Source: Xanthobacteraceae bacterium | Lineage (GTDB): Bacteria > Pseudomonadota > Alphaproteobacteria > Rhizobiales > Xanthobacteraceae | DNA length: 22,147 bases | NCBI GenBank assembly: GCA_019746355.1 | Contig: JAIESC010000201.1 | Location: 1 to 22,147, forward strand | Reading direction: 5' to 3' | In this document: positions 16,156 to 22,147 of the stretch, one piece after another | How positions within the stretch are numbered: position 1 is the stretch's first letter | Layout of the letters: the number at the start of each line of letters is the position of its first letter | Translations under genes and position numbers: made by a program | Notes under the pieces: generated by a model | Seen by the model: the letters and a program-made list of their open reading frames with translations, nothing else | Databases searched by the model: none | What the model was told of the DNA's origin: nothing

Positions 16156-16911
16156 GTGGCAACGCTTTTCAGGGATCTCGGTTTGGCACTGGCCTCGAAT
16201 ATTGGGTTCGTGACCGCCTTTGCTGCAGGGGCTGTGTCGTTCCTCTCTCCGTGCGTGCTTCCGCTGGTCCCGGGCTACGTTTCCTATATGGCCGGGCAGT
16301 CGGTGGCCGGTGCTACCGTCAGCCAAGCGCGATGGCGAACGCTTGGACTGAGCCTCTGCTTTGTTCTCGGCTTTTCGACAGTGTTCGTAGTGTTGGGCTT
16401 AGGCGCAAACGCCTTGAGCATGGTTTTGAACGCGTACCGGTGGGAAGTTAACCTCGCCAGCGGTGTGTTGGTGATCGTCTTCGGGCTGTTCACGGCGGGC
16501 CTGCTCCGCTTGCCGTGGCTTCAGCGGGAGTTGCGATGGCATGGCGATCCTCCCGGAAGTGGCCCTGTCGCAGCGTATTTCCTAGGAATGGCTTTTGCGT
16601 TTGGCTGGACCCCTTGCATCGGGCCAGTGCTCGGCGCGGTTCTGGCTGTTTCGACATCATCAGCTAGTCTGAGCGGGGTTGCCCTTCTGACCGCTTATTC
16701 ACTCGGGCTTGGCGTGCCGTTCGTTCTCGCAGCACTTTTTATGGGCGGATTTGTGGAAAGGCTACGAAGCTTCCGCAAAGCCGGGCGCGCGTTGCAGCTA
16801 GCAGCTGGCGCCATCATGGTCGTTATGGGCATCGCTATGATCACGGGTCACCTGACGCTCTTTGCAATCTTCATGCTTGAGACATTTCCAGCGCTCGGGA
16901 CAATCGGATGA
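16156..16911 (+). CDS. ccdA: CcdA/DsbD-type transmembrane thiol-electron carrier
   Basis: This 251-residue membrane protein has about six hydrophobic segments and the paired cysteine motifs of CcdA: SFLSPCVLPLVPGY (C33) and FGWTPCIGPVLG (C154). CcdA passes electrons from cytoplasmic thioredoxin across the inner membrane to periplasmic thiol proteins. It serves cytochrome c maturation, or in split DsbD/ScsB systems it serves envelope disulfide reduction. The start is GTG 16156, 21 bases after the ATPase stop, with only a weak ribosome-binding site. The stop overlaps lspA as ATGA. No cytochrome c maturation genes are near. The neighbouring DsbD N-terminal-like protein is a more likely partner. 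Confidence 0.88.
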   Translation: MATLFRDLGLALASNIGFVTAFAAGAVSFLSPCVLPLVPGYVSYMAGQSVAGATVSQARWRTLGLSLCFVLGFSTVFVVLGLGANALSMVLNAYRWEVNLASGVLVIVFGLFTAGLLRLPWLQRELRWHGDPPGSGPVAAYFLGMAFAFGWTPCIGPVLGAVLAVSTSSASLSGVALLTAYSLGLGVPFVLAALFMGGFVERLRSFRKAGRALQLAAGAIMVVMGIAMITGHLTLFAIFMLETFPALGTIG

Positions 16912-17411
16912 CGACCCACTCCATCGCCGATCCTCCAGCGTCTCTGAAGATTTATGGACTGGTTTTCGCGTTCGGGTGGTTCGTGTTCGACCAAGTGACG
17001 AAGTGGTGGATCCTCGAAGGGGTAGTCTCGCCGCATGGCGCAATTCACGTCACACCATTCTTCAATCTTGTGCTCGGTTGGAACAGAGGCATTAGCTTTG
17101 GAATGCTCGGTGGCCATGATTTGCCCCCTTGGATTCTCGCGCTGTTCTCCGGAAGCATTGCTGCTGGCCTGATTATTTGGCTGCTGCGGACGCGTGATCG
17201 GCTGGTCGCGACGGGCCTCGCTCTGATCATCGGAGGAGCTCTCGGCAACGCTTTGGATCGGCTCCGTCACGGAGCAGTGGCCGACTTCCTAGATTTTCAT
17301 TTGGCCGACTGGCACTGGCCTGCATTCAACATGGCAGATGTTGGCGTGGTCTGTGGGGCAGCGCTTCTGATAACGGACAGTTTCATTAGGCGTGATCGCG
17401 GCGCAAATTAG
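16908..17411 (+). CDS. lspA: Lipoprotein signal peptidase (signal peptidase II)
   Basis: This 167-residue protein has four membrane segments and the conserved LspA blocks: FVFDQVTKWW (D28), FFNLVLGWNRGISFGML (N59, R60), GGALGNALDRLRHGAVADFL with catalytic D117, and WPAFNMADVGV with catalytic D144. It cleaves prolipoprotein signal peptides in the inner membrane and is the target of globomycin. Copies of lspA in metal-resistance operons are known, for example pbrC in the lead operon of Cupriavidus metallidurans. This one, inside the ATPase operon, is probably an accessory copy beside the housekeeping gene, which is not in the window. It overlaps ccdA by 4 bases. Confidence 0.93.
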   Translation: MTTHSIADPPASLKIYGLVFAFGWFVFDQVTKWWILEGVVSPHGAIHVTPFFNLVLGWNRGISFGMLGGHDLPPWILALFSGSIAAGLIIWLLRTRDRLVATGLALIIGGALGNALDRLRHGAVADFLDFHLADWHWPAFNMADVGVVCGAALLITDSFIRRDRGAN

Positions 17412-17433
17412 ATATCCTTACGGAAGGCCGGAA

Positions 17434-18321
17434 ATGATGCTCATCGATCCTGGCGGCATCTCGCTCCTCTCTGTCCAACGGAACTGTCATTGGTTCCTGG
17501 CGAGTGCAACGAGTGTGATGCTGACAGTGGGGCTGACGGCGTTCGCCCTGGCGGCGGACGCATCCAAGTGGGATGGAGATAACCGCTCGGCCGTGCGGCT
17601 TATTGCTGGAGCTTTCGTCGGCGAGGATGGCGCGCGAATTGGAAGAGCGGGTATTGAAATAAAGCTCGGGGCAGGATGGAAGATGTACTGGCGCCATCCA
17701 GGCGATGCCGGCGTTCCTCCAAGCTTCGACTTTGCCGGGTCCACGAATGTCACCGATGTCACCGTGATGTGGCCAGCACCACAGCGGTTCACCGACGAGG
17801 GTACCCATTTGATCGTTTATAAGGACCGCGTCGTGCTGCCGCTGCGCGTCGTGCCGGAACATGCAGCGAAGCCTGTGACGTTACGACTCAAGTTGGTTTA
17901 CGGAATTTGCGAAAAACTTTGCATCCTGGCTGAAGCACAATCCGAGCTGCTGCTCTCTGGTGATACGACAACCCATGAGCCTGCGCTCGCTGCTGCGGAA
18001 GCCAGAGTGCCTAGGAAAGCGCGAATTGGCGAAGGTGGCAGACTTTCCATCCACGCGATTCAACGTGAGATGGGACGAACGGGCCCGAGGATCGTAATCG
18101 ACGTGGCGGCGCCCGCCGCTGCTAGCGTCGATCTCTTTGCCGAAGGACCCGGTTCTGATTGGTCGCTGCCACTCCCGCAGCCAATTTCGGCGGAAGGCGA
18201 CTTGCGGCGCTTTTCCCTCGATCTCACCGGAGTTCCGGCAGGCGTGGGTACGAGCGGCGCCATGCTTAGGTTGACTGCGACTGCGGATCGGGAGGCAATC
18301 GAGGTTTCAGTCCCTTATTGA
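17434..18321 (+). CDS. Periplasmic DsbD N-terminal (alpha)-like thiol protein
   Basis: The 295-residue protein starts with a hydrophilic stretch, then a hydrophobic signal or anchor (about residues 21-42, ending FALAADA). The mature part reads GAGWKMYWRHPGDAGVPPSF, then VMWPAPQRFTDEGTHLIVYK, then LKLVYGICEKLCILAEAQ. That is the DsbD_N-type domain with its cysteine pair C159 and C163. In DsbD and ScsB this domain receives electrons from the membrane domain and reduces periplasmic partners. Here the membrane part would be the separate CcdA two genes upstream. The frame is open from 17392, but ATG 17434 is chosen because GGAAGG sits 6 bases before it; ATG 17437 is also possible. The thioredoxin-like gamma domain of DsbD is absent. 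Confidence 0.82.
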   Translation: MMLIDPGGISLLSVQRNCHWFLASATSVMLTVGLTAFALAADASKWDGDNRSAVRLIAGAFVGEDGARIGRAGIEIKLGAGWKMYWRHPGDAGVPPSFDFAGSTNVTDVTVMWPAPQRFTDEGTHLIVYKDRVVLPLRVVPEHAAKPVTLRLKLVYGICEKLCILAEAQSELLLSGDTTTHEPALAAAEARVPRKARIGEGGRLSIHAIQREMGRTGPRIVIDVAAPAAASVDLFAEGPGSDWSLPLPQPISAEGDLRRFSLDLTGVPAGVGTSGAMLRLTATADREAIEVSVPY

Positions 18322-18353
18322 GCTTCAAACGATGCGCAGTGTGGGGACGAGGC

Positions 18354-18740
18354 TCATCGGCCGACCAGTATCAATCCGGCTGCGACGACATAGGAAGCGA
18401 CGGATGGCGATGCTGTTAGAGCCATGCCAAACGAGCGCTGTGCGGCGCCTTGAGAGTAGCGCAATGAAAAGCTCACCCGGCCTAGCAAATAAAGGGCGAC
18501 GAGCAGGGGGATGACCACCAGTTCCAAGCCCCGGAGAGCCGTAGCAAGGACCAAATGTGCACCGACGGCCAAAACTGCTTGATCGAGCGAATTTTGGAGA
18601 AGAGCCTTGGGGATCGCGATCTCCTCGCTTGAAGGACCGAACGCCGCTCCTTTCCGATCGATTGTCGAACGGAATCGCCTGCTGCTTACCGCCCGAACAG
18701 ACCAAGCTAACCAGATGAACAAGGGCAAATCAATTTTCAA
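18354..18740 (-). CDS. MAPEG-family membrane protein, probably 5'-truncated
   Basis: The frame encodes up to 128 residues and ends LLQNSLDQAVLAVGAHLVLA, VVIPLLVALYLLGRVSFSLR and QRSFGMALTASPSVASYVVA. This is the layout of small MAPEG proteins, which have four membrane helices; the LQNxLEQ-like helix and the GR...R-Y segment are visible. The only start is a TTG at 18740 without a ribosome-binding site, and an in-frame stop lies further upstream. A nadE fragment on the opposite strand begins at about 18748, so the true N-terminus and promoter were probably lost at that junction. Related MAPEG proteins include glutathione transferases, but no activity can be assigned. It converges on the DsbD-like gene with 32 bases between stops. 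No terminator hairpin was seen there. Confidence 0.6.
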   Translation of the reverse strand: MKIDLPLFIWLAWSVRAVSSRRFRSTIDRKGAAFGPSSEEIAIPKALLQNSLDQAVLAVGAHLVLATALRGLELVVIPLLVALYLLGRVSFSLRYSQGAAQRSFGMALTASPSVASYVVAAGLILVGR

Positions 18741-18747
18741 AGCGAAC

Positions 18748-19855
18748 GCGATTGGTCGTGACCTTTTGCAGCAAGATGCGGTTCTGGATGCCGTTCAATC
18801 TGCCGTCACCAAACTAGTCATGGCGAGCAAGACGGCGGCGCCGAGATGCTCCTTAATCTATCTGCGTCTAACATAACAATCGGCAAAGCCGACGACCGCA
18901 GACTTCTATGCGGTTCGCAGTCAATGCGTTGCATCGCGGCTTGCGCTTATTCGGCTGCCGGCCCGGGCGAATCGACCACCGACTTAGCCTGGGATGGCCA
19001 TGCAGGAATCTTTGAGAACGGCTTGCCCTTGGCACCTTGGCAGAGACGGAGCGCTTTCCCACCGGCTCGACCATGGCCGTCGCGGATGTCGATCTCGGTC
19101 GGCTGCGCCAAGAGCGAATGCGACGTGTTACCTTCGGAGATTGTGCACGTCATCGCCTCCACAGAGATGCAGGTGACTGTTCCTTTCGTACCGTGACGGC
19201 GACGATTGATTGCCCGCCGGATGAGCTACCCCTGAGACGCCTTGTAGAACGATTCCCCTATGTTCCATCCGATGCCAGCAAGCTCGCGGAGAATTGCTAG
19301 TGGGAGCCACTCCAATGTCAATTCGTCTGTTTCAAAAACCCTCATCCAGCATCTCATTAGATTCGTTGCGGACTCGGGCGATGTGAATTCAGATACCGCA
19401 AATCTTCTGAAGAGCATTCTTGCCGCCGTCATCAGTCTTGAACTTGTCCCTCCTGAAGACGGTGGCTCGCCACAGTCCACCGGGGCTGTCATTGGGCCTT
19501 ATGCCCTGCAGGATTTTCACCTTTACTACACGGCTAGATACGGCTTTCGGCCGTCCAAAGTAGCTTATTTGGCTTGTTGTGCGTGGAATGACGCCGCTCG
19601 GGGCAGCTGGCCGACGAACATTCCCCCGACCGCCACACGTCTTATGATCTCCACCAAATCAAAAAGTGGCTTCGTGTTTTCCTGCATCGCTTCTTTGCGA
19701 CGAGTCAGTTTGAACGTTCGGTCATGCCGAACGGGCCCAAGATCATCAGGAGGGTCATTGTCAGCGCGGGGGATTGGCGCGCTCCCTCGGATAGCTCTGC
19801 GGAAGTATGGCTGGATGAGCTGGACCGAGCACTTGGCGAGATACCGCTAGCCTAA
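18748..19855 (+). pseudogene. nadE: Glutamine-dependent NAD+ synthetase, relic with large internal deletions
   Basis: Four blocks of one protein can be read in order, in different frames. Block 1, about 18748-18830, gives [20 protein letters not shown]. Block 2, about 18835-19035, gives [20 protein letters not shown] and [17 protein letters not shown]. Block 3, about 19036-19300, gives [10 protein letters not shown], then [20 protein letters not shown] and LRRLVERFPYVPSDASKLAE. Block 4, about 19305-19855, gives NVNSSVSKTLIQHLIRFVAD and IGPYALQDFHLYYTARYGFR. It then shifts frame to [20 protein letters not shown], followed by [20 protein letters not shown] and TAA. These match the amidase and synthetase domains of bacterial glutamine-dependent NadE (about 680 residues). 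About 120 residues of the amidase domain and about 170 of the synthetase domain, including the SGGLDS ATP loop, are gone. The N-terminal 60-80 residues are also missing. It cannot be functional; an intact nadE must exist elsewhere. Confidence 0.88.
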
Positions 19856-19911
19856 ACACGACGCCTGCCCATGAAACGACTAGGGACGCGGCGATATGAC
19901 TTAGCCCAGTT

Positions 19912-21099
19912 TCAATTGGGCAACCAAGAGCGGAAACGGTCGGTAAATGAGGGCTTCCCTGTCGTGCTATTGGCCGAAGAGGCCGATCGCTGTTCATCGG
20001 ACGGGACTGCCGGCACCGATGCCAGAACACCGGGCGGAGAGTTGCGTGCGGTAGAGGAACCGATCACGTCCCGCTTCACCTGGTTGGGAACTGGGTGAGC
20101 GGTCGGCGGCGAAACGGGGGCCGAACCTGTCTGAACCACGATCTCGCTTGGCTCTGCCGCGAGCGCATCCGGCCGACTGACGTCGCCAAGTGACCGTCTT
20201 ATATTTTCGTCAACTTCCGACGACGGACCGGCGGCGGCAGCCAATGCAAGTTTCTTCATAGACGGGTGCCCACCACCGTCCTGATAAACGAGCCGAACGG
20301 CTGGCGCGCCTTTGGCAATGCGCGCCGCCACATCGCGCTCGTCGCGCGATGCCTTGGCCGAAATATCTGCGGCGTGGGCGGGGGCTATGTTGAACGCGTA
20401 ACGGCCGGCCGCAACCGTCCATGCCGGCTCATCGCCGCTCACTTCAAAGATGTCGGATCCGTCCTTCAGATTTTTCCAAAACGCGAGATGCGGGTCGGCG
20501 CGGTGCTTGGTCAGGTTCTCCGCAGTCATTCGGAACGGGTATGACTGAAATTGGAAAGACCGTTGCCCCGAAGCGAAAGCCTCGCGGGCTAAAGCGTAGA
20601 CCTCGCTCATCGCCTCGTCGGTCATTGCAAAACAGCCCTGCGACGAGCAGGCACCATGGACCATAAGGTGAGAACCAGTGCGCCCGTGCGAGCGGTCAAA
20701 CGCGTTGGGATATCCGATATTAAATGAAAGAAAGAGGCTCGATTTGGGGTTCATCGAGGCGGCGGTCACTTCATAGAAGCCCTCGGGGGCTTGACGATCG
20801 CCCTCTCGAACTTTCGGTCCGAGCTGCCCTGACCACCTGCACATGGGATATGTCTTGAGCAGGGCATATTTGCCGTCTCGCCCGCGCTTCCACACCTCGA
20901 TCTCGGATTCTTTTTTGAAGGAACGCATAAGGATTGGAGCGCCGGGGTCCATGCCCTTATCGTACATGAGCGCCAATGTTTTTGCGGGAACGGGAGCTAG
21001 ACCACGGGTGGATCTATAGGAATCCTGAGCGCAAGAGCTGAGCGCCGCGATGAGCCCACCAGCGAACACGAAACTCTTCCAACCACGCAAGCTCACCAC
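19912..21099 (-). CDS. L,D-transpeptidase (YafK-like) lipoprotein
   Basis: This 395-residue protein starts with an apparent lipoprotein signal: FVFAGGLIAALSSC, lipobox LSSC with lipidated C23. The catalytic YkuD/YafK-type domain spans about residues 40-215. SHLMVHGACSSQGCFAM holds H148 and the likely nucleophile C156, with C151 also present. Such enzymes cross-link or remodel peptidoglycan, or attach proteins to it, in the periplasm. Residues 225-260 (LAFWKNLKDGSDIFEVSGDE) are typical of alphaproteobacterial members. The tail from about 290 is low-complexity, rich in Ser, Pro and Ala. The start is GTG 21099, or GTG 21096 next to it; ribosome-binding and promoter signals are weak. It is the only clearly intact gene right of 18740. 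Its maturation would need a signal peptidase II such as the lspA product here. The 145 bases between it and the next relic show nothing I can name. Confidence 0.87.
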   Translation of the reverse strand: MVSLRGWKSFVFAGGLIAALSSCAQDSYRSTRGLAPVPAKTLALMYDKGMDPGAPILMRSFKKESEIEVWKRGRDGKYALLKTYPMCRWSGQLGPKVREGDRQAPEGFYEVTAASMNPKSSLFLSFNIGYPNAFDRSHGRTGSHLMVHGACSSQGCFAMTDEAMSEVYALAREAFASGQRSFQFQSYPFRMTAENLTKHRADPHLAFWKNLKDGSDIFEVSGDEPAWTVAAGRYAFNIAPAHAADISAKASRDERDVAARIAKGAPAVRLVYQDGGGHPSMKKLALAAAAGPSSEVDENIRRSLGDVSRPDALAAEPSEIVVQTGSAPVSPPTAHPVPNQVKRDVIGSSTARNSPPGVLASVPAVPSDEQRSASSANSTTGKPSFTDRFRSWLPN

Positions 21100-21244
21100 C
21101 CCGTTTACCCCTATTCAGCTCGCCATACCGGCTACACATATACCAACCCATTCTGAATGCTGATTTAACCTGAATTGTGGCGCGTCATTGAATCTGCGGA
21201 CGCCCGAAGTATGTCCGCAGCGTGCGGCCAGTCGAAATCTGCGC

Positions 21245-21840
21245 CGTTTCCCGCCAAGCGCGATTGTGATGTTCTGCCAGATGTTGCCGAGTGTCGCCTA
21301 AGAAAGAGCGATAAGGTCCGCGACGCCTCCTACGCGATCTCGAAGCAGGGCGCATCGGCGGTTTCCAACGCCACATCGGTGCCACCGCCCATCGAGACGC
21401 CGACCGAGGCCGCCGCGAGCGCGGGGGCATCGTTGATCCCGTCACCGATCATGGCGACAGGTCCTGTCTCCTTTAACCGGCCAATCTCGGTGAGCTTGGC
21501 CTCCGGTAACAGCTCGCCTTTGGCTTCCATGCCAAGTCCCGAGGCGATGGCGTTTGCGGTGCGCTGGTTGTCGCCCGACAGCATCAATACGCGAACGCCA
21601 CGATCCTTCAGCCGTCGTATGCCCTCGGCCGCATCGTCGCGTGGCTCGTCGCGCAACTCGATCAGCCCCTCGACAATCTTGCCCGCCATCAGCACGACAA
21701 CGGTCTTGCCCTCGTTCTCCAGCGCAAGGATGCGGTCGCGGACATCGGCCGGTATCTCGGCCCGTTCCGCAGCATGACGCGGCGAGCCGACCGAGGCAAA
21801 GCCGCCCTTCGTCGGGCGACGCCGCCACGGGCCAGTTCCT
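21245..21840 (-). pseudogene. Second metal P-type ATPase, C-terminal relic
   Basis: On the minus strand this gives FASVGSPRHAAERAEIPADV, LALENEGKTVVVLMAGKIVE and GLIELRDEPRDDAAEGIRRL, then VLMLSGDNQRTANAIASGLG, VAMIGDGINDAPALAAASVG and VSMGGGTDVALETADA. These are the nucleotide-binding and hinge regions of a ZntA/CadA-like P-type ATPase. At about 21335 the frame shifts to RVGGVADLIALS, meets an in-frame TAG and continues ATLGNIWQNITIALGGK, where homology ends. The N-terminal domains, the CPC site, the phosphorylation site and the last helices are missing. It is not a copy of the intact ATPase at 13114: the sequences differ throughout the shared GDG region, for example GDGINDAPALAAAS versus GDGVNDAPAMARAD. 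Confidence 0.85.
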
Positions 21841-21844
21841 GTGA

Positions 21845-22096
21845 CGTCGCGAGCGGGTTGGCGTCAATGCCCGGCTCACCGGCAAGCACCAGATGGTCGA
21901 AGAAACTGGAGATCGCCGCCATACTGCGGTTGATGCTAGTCGGCGACAGCGTTGTCCGTACCGCCGCAGGAAACGCCGTCAACCGGACGCGCTTGCTCTC
22001 GATACTGCCCAGCCAGGCAAGCAGATCGACGCGGTGCGCCAACTTGAACGGCGGGAAAGTCAGACCTCTCTCAGAGCCGGTCCCGGAAATCTGCAC
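21845..22096 (-). pseudogene. Tyrosine-recombinase (integrase) N-terminal fragment
   Basis: The minus-strand frame reads VDLLAWLGSIESKRVRL, then TTLSPTSINRSMAAISSFFD and HLVLAGEPGIDANPLA. This resembles the SAM-like core-binding domain of phage and XerC/D-type integrases, where STxNRxLAAxxxFxxxL and NP follow this order. The catalytic domain with its R..HxxR..Y residues is absent. The frame runs into ATPase-relic sequence at about 21842, in a different frame from that relic, so no fusion protein is encoded. A GTG at 22096 follows an in-frame TAG, so the original start may be lost. It may be the scar of a mobile element that brought metal genes here. No attachment site was identified. Confidence 0.55.
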
Positions 22097-22147
22097 AGGA
22101 CGCTAAGTGGAATTTCTGCCTGACGGCGGGCACGATGGGCCCGCGAA

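Noticed and set aside
18325..18705. 126-codon frame overlapping the MAPEG frame on the same strand
   Set aside because: It is Arg/Ser/Gly-rich without hydrophobic segments, whereas the alternative frame has MAPEG-like helices.
21774..22106. Plus-strand 110-codon frame at the right edge
   Set aside because: It is antisense to the ATPase and integrase fragments and has no recognisable motif.

Overview
The window reads as chromosomal DNA of a GC-rich alphaproteobacterium, most likely a member of the Hyphomicrobiales (Rhizobiales). The main clues are an imuA-imuB-dnaE2 mutasome cassette, a relic of a gene-transfer-agent tail gene, and coding biased to G/C third positions. No RNA gene, CRISPR array or intact insertion sequence was seen. 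Family names come from motif recognition by eye, without a database search.

Layout. (1) 1-5247, plus strand: the 3' part of imuA, then imuB and dnaE2, with overlapping genes. This is the SOS translesion-synthesis cassette. (2) 5314-10706, plus strand: an arsenic island in two transcription units. The first is arsR, a thioredoxin-type arsC, a glutaredoxin-type arsC, an ACR3 arsenite pump and a TauE/SafE-like permease. The second is another arsR, a flavoprotein monooxygenase with a Cys-rich tail, and an MFS transporter that is frameshifted and cut off. Both arsR genes appear to have leaderless promoters.

(3) 10707-12509, minus strand: decayed genes. They are part of a gene-transfer-agent TIM-barrel tail protein, a DUF3859-like secreted protein, and a CDF cation exporter with one internal stop. 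(4) 12540-18321: a largely intact metal-resistance module. A MerR-type regulator is divergent from a 1006-residue P-type ATPase with four N-terminal metal-binding-like repeats. The ATPase is followed by CcdA, LspA and a DsbD N-terminal-like periplasmic protein. Two MerR-type promoters with 19-bp spacers, one upstream of the ATPase and one upstream of the broken CDF gene, suggest that one regulator served both exporters.

(5) 18354-22147: a MAPEG-like gene, probably 5'-truncated; a nadE relic that has lost two large internal blocks; an intact L,D-transpeptidase lipoprotein gene on the minus strand; a relic of a second metal P-type ATPase; and an integrase N-terminal fragment.

Together the window looks like an accessory resistance region beside the mutasome cassette. 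Working arsenic and divalent-metal detoxification genes sit among fragments of transporters, phage-like genes and housekeeping genes. The most interesting unit is the MerR / four-repeat ATPase / CcdA / LspA / DsbD-alpha block, which may couple metal export to envelope thiol chemistry. That coupling is inference from gene order.
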